Positions 53,206-61,493 of a stretch of 64,000 nucleotides of DNA are shown piece by piece; position 1 is the first letter of the stretch, and each line of letters opens with the position of its first letter. The stretch covers positions 1 through 64,000 of the forward strand of contig JBASFK010000010.1 of NCBI GenBank assembly GCA_049652985.1, read 5' to 3'. The notes under the pieces were generated by a model. The model made no database searches. It saw only the letters and a program-made list of their open reading frames with translations, and was not told the origin of the DNA. Made by a program: the position numbers and the translations under genes. The DNA is from UBA7657 sp049652985 (GTDB lineage: Bacteria; Pseudomonadota; Alphaproteobacteria; Micavibrionales; Micavibrionaceae).

Positions 53206-54924
53206 ATGTTTCCGCTGACCCGCAAGATAAAGCATCAAGACTCAGAATCCATCCCCGTCCACAAGGAGGACGTGGCGCGCCTCGCTATTTCCGAGGACGG
53301 CGAGCGCGTTTTCACCAACGAAACATTCCGCTCACTCGCGGGCCACCGCAAAAGCAATGTCGATTTCCGTTTCAACTGGCTGATCGCGCCGAACAACAAG
53401 CGCTATCTCGTCGGCTCGGAAACGGAAGTCCAGGCCGAAACGGATTTCCTCGCCCTCGCCGAACTTTCCGGCGAAATCATGCTCGTCGTCGATGACGGCG
53501 GCGAAATCGTCCGCTCCAACGCGGCCTTCCACGAACTGTTCGGCACGAACGGCTCCGCCAAAACCGATTTCCTCGATCTCTTCCATGACGAAGACAAACC
53601 CTTTATCCGCAGCACCATCCGCAGTATCGGCTTCGACGAACCCGAAGATGGCGCGCCCACGGATTTCCAGGCCCGCATCGTGACCAAATCAGGCGCCGCG
53701 AGATGGGTTGAATGGCGCCAGCGCCGCAGCGCCGGGCGCATGTACTGCGTCGGTCGCGACGTCACCGCCATCCGCGAGCAGCAAATGGCACTGGGCCGCC
53801 GCGAACGCCAGCTCGGCCAGGCCGAATCCATCGGCCGCCTCGGTCACTGGAACTGGACGCTCGGGCAGGATGAAATCCAGTGGTCGGAAGAGCTTTACAA
53901 CATCTTCGGTGTCGATAAAAAATCCTTCGCCCCGACTGCACAAAGCATGATTGCCCTCGTGCACAAAAGCGACCGCGCACGCGTCAACCATGCGTTTCAA
54001 CGCGCGGGCCTAGGCCAGCAGAATTACGAAATGGATTTCCGCATTACGCGTCCAGGCGGCGATATACGATACTTACGCTGCGAGGGACGCTGCGCCCGCG
54101 ACGGTAGCGGCGAAGTCACGGCCCTCTACGGCATCATGCAGGACATGACCGAGCGCACGCTCCACGAACAGGAGCTCAAAGCATCCAAGGAGGCCGTCGA
54201 GCGCGCCTACGCCGCGAAAACCCAGTTCCTCGCAAATATGAGCCACGAACTCCGCACGCCGCTGAACGCCATTATCGGCTTCTCGGAAATGATTCACCGC
54301 CAGTTGCTCGGCCCCATCGGCACCGAAAAATACCTGGAATACATCCAGGGCATTCGCGAATCCGGCGAGCACCTTCTCGATCTCATCTCCGACATTCTCG
54401 ACATGTCGAAAATCGAGGCCGGGAAATATGAACTCGGTTATGAAGAAATCAATATCGCAAAAACCGTGCGCCTCGCCGCGCATATGATGGAAAGCCGCGC
54501 ATCCGACGCCGCCGTGCGGATTGACATGGAAAAACTCGGGGATGAAAACGTCGTCATCATCGCCGACCGCCGCGCAGTGTTGCAGGTGATTTTGAACATT
54601 CTCTCGAATGCCGTGAAATTCACGCCCAAAGGCGGCCTTGTCAGCGTCGAATGCGCCGAGAAAAAAGATTCCGTTTCTCTGAAAATCACCGACAACGGCA
54701 TCGGCATCCCCGCGAACAAGCTGGCCGGAATTACAAATCCGTTCGAGCAGGTTTCTTCGCACTACACCCGCGACCACGAAGGCACCGGCCTCGGCCTCGC
54801 CATCACGAAGGAACTGGTTGAAATGCATGGCGGGACATTGTCGATTGAATCGCAGGTCGGCGCGGGCACTTCTGTCACCATCCGCCTGCCGCGCGACACA
54901 AGCCTGAAACAATCTAGGAAATAA
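53206..54924 (+). CDS. PAS-domain sensor histidine kinase (soluble)
   Basis: About 572 residues from ATG 53206 (an in-frame TTG at 53182 is open). There are no membrane helices. Two PAS domains (about 80-190 and 205-320), the second with a PAC motif (GEVTALYGIMQDMTERTLHE), then HisKA with phosphorylation site NMSHELRTPLNAIIGFSEM (His about 347). The ATPase domain has LSNAVKFTPKGG (N box), ITDNGIGIP (G1) and GTGLGLAI (G2). The kinase is probably cytoplasmic. No response regulator is adjacent, so it is an orphan kinase; the PAS ligand is unknown. Confidence 0.92.
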   Translation: MFPLTRKIKHQDSESIPVHKEDVARLAISEDGERVFTNETFRSLAGHRKSNVDFRFNWLIAPNNKRYLVGSETEVQAETDFLALAELSGEIMLVVDDGGEIVRSNAAFHELFGTNGSAKTDFLDLFHDEDKPFIRSTIRSIGFDEPEDGAPTDFQARIVTKSGAARWVEWRQRRSAGRMYCVGRDVTAIREQQMALGRRERQLGQAESIGRLGHWNWTLGQDEIQWSEELYNIFGVDKKSFAPTAQSMIALVHKSDRARVNHAFQRAGLGQQNYEMDFRITRPGGDIRYLRCEGRCARDGSGEVTALYGIMQDMTERTLHEQELKASKEAVERAYAAKTQFLANMSHELRTPLNAIIGFSEMIHRQLLGPIGTEKYLEYIQGIRESGEHLLDLISDILDMSKIEAGKYELGYEEINIAKTVRLAAHMMESRASDAAVRIDMEKLGDENVVIIADRRAVLQVILNILSNAVKFTPKGGLVSVECAEKKDSVSLKITDNGIGIPANKLAGITNPFEQVSSHYTRDHEGTGLGLAITKELVEMHGGTLSIESQVGAGTSVTIRLPRDTSLKQSRK

Positions 54925-54929
54925 GCAAA

Positions 54930-55862
54930 TCAGCCGGTGTTGTGCGCTTCGTCGCCACCATCCATACCCTTAAAGATATTGGCGACGGCATGTTCTTCCG
55001 CTTCCTTGCAGCCGCGAAGGCCGCTTTCGAAATCCGGATATTTCAGATGCACGCCGAGCTCGGTCTTGATACGGTCGTTTTTAACGCGGCGGTTGTCCAT
55101 GTAAAAGCTCCGCGTGATCGGCGCCAGGTTCGCCTCTTCGAAATCCACCATCGGCGGCGCGGGCCGCCCCAGCAATTCACACGCATACGCGATAACTTCG
55201 TGGCTCGGCGCGGGCACGTCATCGACCACATTGTAAATCTGCCCCGGATTGGGACGCCCGAACGAAGCCAGCAGCGTCTGCACGATATCCTCGACATGGA
55301 TTCGGCCAAACGCGTGGCCCGGTTTGTTGATACGCCGCGCAACACCCGCGCGCACGGAATCCAGCGCGCTGCGTCCCGGTCCATAAATCCCCGCCAGCCG
55401 GAAAATCTCGACCGGCAATCCATGATCCCTGTGCAGTGAAAGCCATTGCTCCTCCGCCCGCACGCGCCTTGAACCACGCCGCGACGATGGCGCCAGCTCG
55501 GCGCTTTCATCAATCCATTCGCCGCCACGGTCGCCATACACGCCTGTGGTCGATAAATAACCCACCCATTCCAACGTCGGAATCTCGAGAATATCCGCTG
55601 CATGCATCAAATAGGCCGGGTCGCCCTCATCATCGGGCGGCGTGGAAATCACCAGGTGCGTGGTGCCCTGTAATATAAGGTGCGGATCCGCCAGCGGGTG
55701 TTCGTGATCGAAAATATGGGCCTGTATGCCGCGCGCGCGTAGCGAAGTGCGCTTCTCGCGGTCGCGTGTGGTACCGGCCGCGCCCCACTCGCCGCGGCTG
55801 AGCAACTCATGGCCGAGATAATCGCAGGTATAGCCGTATCCAAAGCAGAAAAGTTTTTTCAT
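54930..55862 (-). CDS. NAD(P)-dependent epimerase/dehydratase-like protein
   Basis: 310 residues with a Rossmann start (KLFCFGYGYTCDYLGHELL), substrate-site motif YLSTTGVYGDRGGEWIDE and EIFRLAGIYGPGRSALDSV. These match extended/atypical short-chain dehydrogenases of the YeeZ-like group (SDR_a5). The typical YxxxK catalytic pair is altered (Tyr in GVYG, no Lys four residues later), so activity on a sugar nucleotide is uncertain. It converges on the histidine-kinase gene with a 5-bp gap and is 29 bp downstream of the glutathione-transferase gene. Confidence 0.8.
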   Translation of the reverse strand: MKKLFCFGYGYTCDYLGHELLSRGEWGAAGTTRDREKRTSLRARGIQAHIFDHEHPLADPHLILQGTTHLVISTPPDDEGDPAYLMHAADILEIPTLEWVGYLSTTGVYGDRGGEWIDESAELAPSSRRGSRRVRAEEQWLSLHRDHGLPVEIFRLAGIYGPGRSALDSVRAGVARRINKPGHAFGRIHVEDIVQTLLASFGRPNPGQIYNVVDDVPAPSHEVIAYACELLGRPAPPMVDFEEANLAPITRSFYMDNRRVKNDRIKTELGVHLKYPDFESGLRGCKEAEEHAVANIFKGMDGGDEAHNTG

Positions 55863-55891
55863 CGCACCCGTCTTTTTTTATTTTTAATTAT

Positions 55892-56560
55892 TTAAAAATC
55901 CACGTCCTCGTAATGGTTGGACGGCGTAAAGCCGGGAATCCGGTCCTCGAGCAGCGGTTTAAAGCTCGGGCGCGATTTCATCTTCGCGTACCATTCCCGC
56001 GCGGCTTCATGCTCTTCCCACGGCACGTCGCCGATATAATCGATCGCCGACAAATGCGCAGCGGCGGCTATGTCGGCGAGGCTGAAATTATCACCGGCCA
56101 ACCATTTACGCTTCTCCGTCAGGAAACCGATATAATCGAGATGATAATGAATGTTCGCGTGGCCGGCGCGGACGGCAGGCGCATGCGGCTCACCGGTCTT
56201 TAAAAACTGCTTCATCAGCTTTTCGCCGATCAAATTGTCCGTCACCTCGCGGTTGAATTTCACGTCGAACCAGGAAACCAGCCTGCGCGTCTCCGCGCGC
56301 TGCACTGGGTCATGACCGAGCAGATTCACTTCCGGGTAAACTTCTTCGAGGTATTCGCAGATCACTTGCGAGTTCGCCAGTGTCGTTCCATCTTTTTCGA
56401 TCAGCACCGGGACATCGCCCGCGGGGTTCAGCGCCAGGAATTCCGTGCGGCGCTCCCAGATTTTCTCGATCTGCAGTTCGAAATCAAGCCTCTTCTCGGC
56501 CAGCGTAACCCTGACCTTCCTTGAGAAAGGATGCAGCCACAGATGAAACAAGGTTCTCAT
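55892..56560 (-). CDS. glutathione S-transferase family protein
   Basis: 222 residues with an N-terminal thioredoxin-like domain (FHLWLHPFSRKVRVTLAEKRLDFE; DVPVLIEKDGTTLANSQVICEYLEE with the Gly-Asp-Val-Pro-Val-Leu and Glu/Ser gamma-glutamyl site) and a C-terminal helical domain (ADIAAAAHLSAIDYIGDVPW). The Ser in PFSRK can serve as the catalytic residue. Substrate unknown. It is probably co-transcribed with the epimerase-like gene behind it. Confidence 0.9.
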   Translation of the reverse strand: MRTLFHLWLHPFSRKVRVTLAEKRLDFELQIEKIWERRTEFLALNPAGDVPVLIEKDGTTLANSQVICEYLEEVYPEVNLLGHDPVQRAETRRLVSWFDVKFNREVTDNLIGEKLMKQFLKTGEPHAPAVRAGHANIHYHLDYIGFLTEKRKWLAGDNFSLADIAAAAHLSAIDYIGDVPWEEHEAAREWYAKMKSRPSFKPLLEDRIPGFTPSNHYEDVDF

Positions 56561-56647
56561 AATATAATTACCTTAGCCGAGCCGTTTGGTTATGAACAGT
56601 CCTTAATTATAAGGCCGTCCCGGTCTTTTTCCGGCAAAATCCGCCGC

Positions 56648-57877
56648 TCAGCGCGAATCGGCCACAAGGGTAATATGGATTTTCACGGCGTTGCCGATGG
56701 TCGATGAATCCTGCCACTGGCCCTGCCCGATGCCGAAATCAAGGCGATTTAGCGTGATTTCACTCTCCATCAGCGCCGCCTGTCCTTCAGGCGATTCCTG
56801 GATTTCAAGAGTGAAAGGCAATTCCACCAGCACGGGCTTGCCGCGGATTGTCAGCGCGCCATTGGCCACATAACGCTTCAGGCCGGTTTTGATGAACGAA
56901 TCGGCTATGAACACCGCGCGCTGAAAATTTTCCGTATCAAACCATTCGACCGAGCGCGCCTGCCCGTCGCGGTCGCCGCTTCCCGTCTCTAAACTGGCGA
57001 TATCAATCCAGATATCGGCGTAAGCCTCATCCAGTTTCGCGGGATCGAAAATAATCTTGCCGCCGAATTTTTTGAACGCGCCCTGGAACGCCTCGCCATA
57101 TTGCGTGGCTTCGAACCGGATCGTACTGGCGCCCAGGTCGATTTGCCATACGTCTTTATCCAGCTCGCCGAGCTGGTTTTTCAATTCCTCATCACGCACT
57201 TCTTTCCCGGAACTATCATCGGTGATGCTGTTGGCTTCGCTCTTGCCATCATCGCGCAGCAAACCAATGGCAACCGGCGACGTCCACAGGAAACCCGCGA
57301 TCAGCACAAACAAAACACCCCAGTACAAACCCACCTTCCTGCTGGTCATGCGCTGCAATGTTTCATCCTTGTCGATGAAATGATGTTTGAACGCGCCCGC
57401 AAAATGCAACGCCAGTAGCGCAAGAATGCTCCACGCCGTAAAGCCATGAATATTACGCGTCAGCTCAAAAATAGCCTCGTTCTTCGGCACGATCGCGGGC
57501 AGCGCAAACAATCCAAAAAATTCCGCCGGGAATCCGCCCGCCGAAGACATGATCCAGCCCGATAACGGCATAAGAAACACGCACGCATACAATCCGAAAT
57601 GCACGGTCCTCGCCAGCGTGTCTTCCCATGTTTTATGGGTCGGCAGCGGGTCCGGGCGCGGCGAAATCTGGCGCCATAACAACCTGCCGATCATCAGGAC
57701 AAGAATCAAAATTCCGAAGGATTTATGCAGCGCATAAATCCAGAGCTTGCCCGGGCCAGGCGGAATGCCCACCATCGCGAATCCCACCGACAGCAGCCAC
57801 AAAATCAAAATCGCCAGGACCCAGTGAAAGGCCTTGGCGATCAGACCGAAATTGTTGCGCGTGTTCTTGAACTGCAC
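56648..57877 (-). CDS. cytochrome b561 fused to a YceI domain
   Basis: 409 residues from a GTG start. Residues 1-185 form a four-helix di-heme cytochrome b561 domain (NFGLIAKAFHWVLAILILWL, HKSFGILILVLMIGRLLWR, ARTVHFGLYACVFLMPLSGW, WSILALLALHFAGAFKHHFID). A further helix (about 185-205) follows, and then a periplasmic YceI domain (about 240-409). YceI proteins bind polyisoprenoids such as ubiquinone, so the fusion could pass electrons between quinone and periplasmic substrates. It lies 12 bp after a stand-alone YceI gene, giving two YceI domains in one operon. Confidence 0.9.
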   Translation of the reverse strand: MQFKNTRNNFGLIAKAFHWVLAILILWLLSVGFAMVGIPPGPGKLWIYALHKSFGILILVLMIGRLLWRQISPRPDPLPTHKTWEDTLARTVHFGLYACVFLMPLSGWIMSSAGGFPAEFFGLFALPAIVPKNEAIFELTRNIHGFTAWSILALLALHFAGAFKHHFIDKDETLQRMTSRKVGLYWGVLFVLIAGFLWTSPVAIGLLRDDGKSEANSITDDSSGKEVRDEELKNQLGELDKDVWQIDLGASTIRFEATQYGEAFQGAFKKFGGKIIFDPAKLDEAYADIWIDIASLETGSGDRDGQARSVEWFDTENFQRAVFIADSFIKTGLKRYVANGALTIRGKPVLVELPFTLEIQESPEGQAALMESEITLNRLDFGIGQGQWQDSSTIGNAVKIHITLVADSR

Positions 57878-57889
57878 AGGCGAAATGCC

Positions 57890-58483
57890 TTAATTGTTTC
57901 CGACGCTTTTGTCTTCGCCGTAAGCTTCGACCTCGATGATGAGGTCGACTTCATCGCTCACCATCGGGATGCCGCCTGACATGCCGAAATCCGAGCGCTT
58001 GATTTTCCCTGTCGCAGAAAAACCTGTCGCGCTGATGCTCTTCATCGGGTGCTTGCCCATATTGTTCTGCTGCACCGCCAGCGTCACAGGCTTCGTTACA
58101 CCGAGCAGCGTCAGGTCGCCCGTGATATTCGCCGTCTTGTCGCCGGTTTTTTCAATGCCCGTGCTCTTGAATGTCATGGTCGGGAATTTTTCGACATCGA
58201 AAAAATCCTTGCTCTTCATATGCTCGTTCCATTTATCGTCATCGAGGTCGAGCGAAGAGGTCTGGATCGTCACATCGGCATTCGACTTCGCCGGGTCGGT
58301 TTCATCGTAATTGATCTCGCCCGCGTAATCCGTGAACTTGCCGAAGGAATGGCTGAAGCCCATATGGTTCACCTTGAAGATGATCTGCGTATGCGGCTTG
58401 TCGAGGATGAATTTTTCAGCCGAGGCGGGACCGGCAAAACCGGCCATAATGGCAACACCAAGCAAAGCGGGAATGAAACGCAT
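57890..58483 (-). CDS. YceI-family periplasmic lipid-binding protein
   Basis: 197 residues: signal peptide (cleavage near PASAEK) and a YceI lipocalin-like barrel (FILDKPHTQIIFKVNHMGFSHSFGKFTDYAGEINYDETDPAKS, with NEHMKSKDFFDVEKFPTMTFKST and NITGDLTLLGVTKPVTLAV). Family members bind isoprenoid quinones or similar lipids in the periplasm. AAGGAGA is an excellent ribosome site. An ECF-type promoter motif lies 35 bp upstream, and the fusion gene follows at once. Confidence 0.93.
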   Translation of the reverse strand: MRFIPALLGVAIMAGFAGPASAEKFILDKPHTQIIFKVNHMGFSHSFGKFTDYAGEINYDETDPAKSNADVTIQTSSLDLDDDKWNEHMKSKDFFDVEKFPTMTFKSTGIEKTGDKTANITGDLTLLGVTKPVTLAVQQNNMGKHPMKSISATGFSATGKIKRSDFGMSGGIPMVSDEVDLIIEVEAYGEDKSVGNN

Positions 58484-58517
58484 GATCTGTCTCCTTGTAT
58501 GACATGAAACCTTTCAA

Positions 58518-58547
58518 TCGATATTAGGACATTCACCCTAGGGATCA
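58518..58547 (-). promoter_or_regulatory. ECF-type promoter motif of the YceI-cytochrome b561 operon
   Basis: On the minus strand TGATCC (58547-58542), 18-nt spacer, TATCGA (58523-58518), giving a leader of about 28 nt to the YceI ATG. It has the same -35 and spacing as the sigma-factor promoter at 46030. Confidence 0.5.
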
Positions 58548-58754
58548 ATAGGGGCCATAGTAAATACGGTATAATTCGATCAGACCATATGCGCCCATGG
58601 CGGCACAGAGCCAGTTTATAATTCCATATTTCAGACGCAGGTTCCTGTCCTGCAGCAGGTCCAGTGTGCTGCGGTGGCGCAGCAGGAAATACAAGGCCAT
58701 CTGCCCGAACATGAATCCCCCGGCGAAACCGATCAGCCCCATGACATAAATCAT
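58545..58754 (-). CDS. small membrane protein of unknown function
   Basis: 69 residues with two hydrophobic helices (about 3-24 and 46-64) and a basic loop (LLRHRSTLDLLQDRNLRLKYG). The family is not recognised. It lies upstream of the YceI gene on the same strand with its stop next to the ECF-type motif, so the two genes are probably separate transcripts. A regular two-helix pattern supports translation. Confidence 0.55.
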   Translation of the reverse strand: MIYVMGLIGFAGGFMFGQMALYFLLRHRSTLDLLQDRNLRLKYGIINWLCAAMGAYGLIELYRIYYGPY

Positions 58755-58831
58755 ACCCTTGGTTCCTTCATGGTGTTTCCTTCATGGTTGTTTTCCATTA
58801 TGTTAGAAAAAAATCAAGGTCGCGTCCAATA

Positions 58832-59695
58832 ATGCCTCTTCTTCATATCGCCATACTCGCCCTCGTTCAGGGCATCACCGAATTCCTACCCATCAGCTCC
58901 AGCGGCCATTTGCTGCTCACCCACGCCATTCTCGAAGGCGAAACGGTAAAAGGTGCATGGGAAGAAGATTTGATCCTCGATCTCGCCGTGCATGTCGGCT
59001 CTCTCCTCGCGGTTGTGCTTTATTTCCGGAAAGACGTTTTGAAAATACTGGCGGGCCTGCCGAAGCTCGTCACCGGAAATATTTCCGATCCCAGCGCGCG
59101 TTTCGATCTTTATCTGATCGCCGCTTCGATCCCCGCCCTCGCCTTCGGTTTCCTCCTGCACAAAACCCAGCCGGATTTCCTGCGCTCGGTTGAAATAGTC
59201 GCCTGGTGCACACTGCTCTACGGAATTTTGCTCTGGGTCGTTGACGCCCGCGCGCCGGTGCGTAAAACGATTCAAGACATGAAATTGAAAGACGCGTTCC
59301 TGATCGGCTGCGCGCAGGCGCTCGCGCTCATTCCCGGCACCTCGCGCTCCGGCATCACCATGACCGCTGGCCGTGCACTTGGGTTAAACCGCCCCGAAGC
59401 CGCGCATTTCTCCTTCCTGCTCTCGATCATCGCCACTGCGGCCGCAGGCGCCATCGGCGCGCTTGATTTATTGCAGCAGGGCAGCATGGCAATGACGCTG
59501 GACGCTGCCGTCGCCGTGGGTTTTTCCTTTGTTGCCTCATTGACGACCATCGCCTTCCTGATGAAATGGCTGCGCACCTGGACCTTCACGCCCTTCGCGA
59601 TTTACCGCATCGGGTTGGGCCTGTTGCTCATAGGGTTGATTTATTCGGGGCTGCTCGATGACGCGATGGCTAAAATCAATTTCGTCTCGCCGTAA
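58832..59695 (+). CDS. uppP: undecaprenyl-diphosphatase
   Basis: 287 residues from ATG 58832 (a longer frame to 58784 is not family-like). Integral-membrane BacA/UppP enzyme that recycles the lipid carrier of peptidoglycan synthesis. It has LALVQGITEFLPISSSGHLLL (Glu-rich motif with PISSSGH) and the second motif IPGTSRSGITMTAGRALGLNRPEAAHFSFLLSI (PGxSRSG). Around eight helices. Its last 55 bp overlap rsmD, which converges on it. Confidence 0.94.
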   Translation: MPLLHIAILALVQGITEFLPISSSGHLLLTHAILEGETVKGAWEEDLILDLAVHVGSLLAVVLYFRKDVLKILAGLPKLVTGNISDPSARFDLYLIAASIPALAFGFLLHKTQPDFLRSVEIVAWCTLLYGILLWVVDARAPVRKTIQDMKLKDAFLIGCAQALALIPGTSRSGITMTAGRALGLNRPEAAHFSFLLSIIATAAAGAIGALDLLQQGSMAMTLDAAVAVGFSFVASLTTIAFLMKWLRTWTFTPFAIYRIGLGLLLIGLIYSGLLDDAMAKINFVSP

Positions 59696-60207
59696 AATTT
59701 TTCGTCTACCGCAGCAATCCCGGGCGGCAATGCTGACACAAAATCTTTTTCAGCTTCAATAACACAGAATGCATCCGCTGCCAGCCAACCACCTTGGCTC
59801 AAAGACTCCAGCGCCTGCGGCACAAGATTTTTCCGGTAAGGTGGGTCGAGAAAAACCAGTGTCCTTGCGGCAACATTCGGCGGTCTTGGCCCCATTCTCG
59901 CCGCATCACGGAAAATAAATTCCGCCTCGCTGCCAATTTTCAGCGTCGCAGCATTTTCCTTCGCAAGATCAAACGATGCGCGGCTGTTATCGACGAACAC
60001 GCAGGTGTCAGCACCCTGCGAAAGCGCCTCGATCCCCAGCGCGCCGGTGCCGCAGAAACAATCCATCGCCAGTGCACCGTCCAGAACACCCCGGCTCCGC
60101 AGCATATTGAAAATCGCGCCGCGTAGCTTGTCGCTCGTCGGCCTGATCGCGTCATCTTTTGGCGCCTTCAGAACCCGGCTGCCGTATTTTCCTCCGACAA
60201 TTCTCAT
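59641..60207 (-). CDS. rsmD: 16S rRNA (guanine-966-N2)-methyltransferase
   Basis: 188 residues: MRIVGGKYGSRVLKAPK start, RPTSDKLRGAIFNML, SAM-binding CFCGTGALGIEALSQGA, and the catalytic LDPPYRKNL (DPPY). These are the RsmD signatures. It methylates G966 in 16S rRNA. The C-terminus overlaps the end of uppP by 55 bp, and its ATG overlaps the stop of the upstream pseudouridine synthase gene (ATGA-type, 4 bp). Confidence 0.94.
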   Translation of the reverse strand: MRIVGGKYGSRVLKAPKDDAIRPTSDKLRGAIFNMLRSRGVLDGALAMDCFCGTGALGIEALSQGADTCVFVDNSRASFDLAKENAATLKIGSEAEFIFRDAARMGPRPPNVAARTLVFLDPPYRKNLVPQALESLSQGGWLAADAFCVIEAEKDFVSALPPGIAAVDEKFYGETKLILAIASSSSPE

Positions 60208-60962
60208 TCCTTGCCTTTGAAATACCCGGCCAGCTGTTCCTGCAACACTTTTGGTTTCACTTCCAGCACCGCGCCCTTTGGCAGGTCGCCCAAACTAAAC
60301 GGCCCGTACGCCGTGCGGATCAGGCGGTTCACGCGCAGGCCCAGCGCCTCCATTACCTTCCGCACCTCGCGGTTTTTGCCTTCCGTCAGCACGATATCGA
60401 TCCACGCATTCGCGCCGGTCTGCTTCTCCAGCCGCGCTTCGATGGATTTATAATGAAAGCCCTCGATCGTGATGCCTTTCTCCAGCGCCTGCAATTTTCC
60501 TTCATCGACGCTCCCATGCACGCGCGCTTTGTAGCGCCGCCGCCAGCCTGTTGCGGGCAATTCAAGGTGCCGCGCCAAACCACCGTCATTCGTCAGCAGC
60601 AATAATCCTTCTGTGTTGAGATCGAGCCGCCCGACACTCACGACGCGCCCCAGCTCGGGCGGCAACGCGCCGAAAACAGTTGGCCGGTCGCGCTCGTCCT
60701 TCGCGCTCGTCACCAGCCCTTCCGGCTTGTGATACATATATAGCCGCGTTTTTTCCGCGGCCTTCAGCGATTTGCCATCGACAACAATCTCGTCGCCCTC
60801 GCTCACCGTCACAGCCGGGCTTTTCAGTACTTCGCCGTTTATCTTGACGCGCCCGACGGAGATCCAGCGCTCGGCGTCGCGCCGCGAACACAGCCCCGCC
60901 CGCGCCATCACCTTCGCAATTCGCTCGCCTTTAGGCCCGTTTTGTGTAGAGTCTTCGCTCAT
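60204..60962 (-). CDS. RsuA/RluB-family pseudouridine synthase
   Basis: 252 residues from ATG 60962; the longer open frame runs through tadA and is rejected. N-terminal S4 domain (RIAKVMARAGLCSRRDAERWISVGRVKING) then the synthase domain with catalytic Asp in GRLDLNTEGLLLLTNDGGLARHL. MYHKPEGLVTSAKDERDRPTVF and EGKNREVRKVMEALGLRVNRLIRTAYGPFSLGDL are RluB/RsuA-type. It isomerises a uridine in 23S (RluB) or 16S (RsuA) rRNA; RluB is the more likely type. Its start codon overlaps that of tadA on the other strand in the sequence CATG. Confidence 0.9.
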   Translation of the reverse strand: MSEDSTQNGPKGERIAKVMARAGLCSRRDAERWISVGRVKINGEVLKSPAVTVSEGDEIVVDGKSLKAAEKTRLYMYHKPEGLVTSAKDERDRPTVFGALPPELGRVVSVGRLDLNTEGLLLLTNDGGLARHLELPATGWRRRYKARVHGSVDEGKLQALEKGITIEGFHYKSIEARLEKQTGANAWIDIVLTEGKNREVRKVMEALGLRVNRLIRTAYGPFSLGDLPKGAVLEVKPKVLQEQLAGYFKGKE

Positions 60963-61413
60963 GGAAACCGACACTAAAGCAATGGAACTGGCATTGGAAG
61001 AAGCCAGAAGGGCCGCCGCGCGGGACGAAGTCCCCGTCGGCGCGGTGCTCGTCCACGCCGCGACCGGCGAAATCGCCGCGTCGAACGGCAACCGCACGCT
61101 GGAGATGAAAGACCCGACCGCACACGCCGAAATCCTCGTCATCCGCCAAATATGCAACATAGAAAACGCCCAGCGCATTCCCGAATACGATCTCTACGTC
61201 ACGCTCGAGCCCTGCGCGATGTGCGCCGCCGCCATCAGCTTTGCGCGTATTCGCCGCGTCGTTTTCGGCACCCTCGACCCCAAGGGCGGCGGCATCCTGC
61301 ACGGCGGTAAATTCTACGACCAGCCCACCTGCCACCACCGTCCCGAAATCCACCACCTCGACACCCCCGCCGCCGGCCAGATTTTGAAAGATTATTTCAA
61401 AACCAAGCGTTGA
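60961..61413 (+). CDS. tadA: tRNA-specific adenosine deaminase
   Basis: 150 residues. Zinc-dependent deaminase that converts A34 to inosine in tRNA-Arg. Motifs: TAHAEILVI (HAE, residues 55-57, His ligand and proton-shuttling Glu) and LEPCAMCAAAIS (PCxxC, Cys85 and Cys88). The C-terminal LHGGKFYD and HHRPEI are typical. The start codon shares bases with the divergent pseudouridine-synthase start, so the promoter must lie inside that neighbouring gene. Confidence 0.94.
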   Translation: METDTKAMELALEEARRAAARDEVPVGAVLVHAATGEIAASNGNRTLEMKDPTAHAEILVIRQICNIENAQRIPEYDLYVTLEPCAMCAAAISFARIRRVVFGTLDPKGGGILHGGKFYDQPTCHHRPEIHHLDTPAAGQILKDYFKTKR

Positions 61414-61437
61414 TCTGGCTGTATTTTCCGGAATAAT

Positions 61438-61466
61438 TTGACATATATATTGTACAGGCGTACAAA
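61438..61466 (+). promoter_or_regulatory. sigma-70 promoter of the 61494 gene
   Basis: TTGACA (61438-61443), 17-nt spacer, TACAAA (61461-61466). It is followed by a GAGGA ribosome site and ATG at 61494. The -10 box is overlapped by a palindrome. Confidence 0.65.
61450..61465. promoter_or_regulatory. operator-like palindrome over the -10 box
   Basis: TTGTAC-AGGC-GTACAA is a perfect 6+6 bp inverted repeat with a 4-bp centre. It covers most of the -10 hexamer (61461-61466) of the promoter for the 61494 gene, which is where a dimeric repressor would block initiation. No regulator gene is adjacent. Confidence 0.5.
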
Positions 61467-61493
61467 ATCCTCAATGTTAACTGCGAGGATAAA

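Noticed and set aside
61179..61413. tadA 3' region considered as part of a larger minus-strand frame belonging to the pseudouridine synthase
   Set aside because: The S4 domain starts right after ATG 60962. Anything upstream lies inside tadA, whose deaminase motifs are intact.
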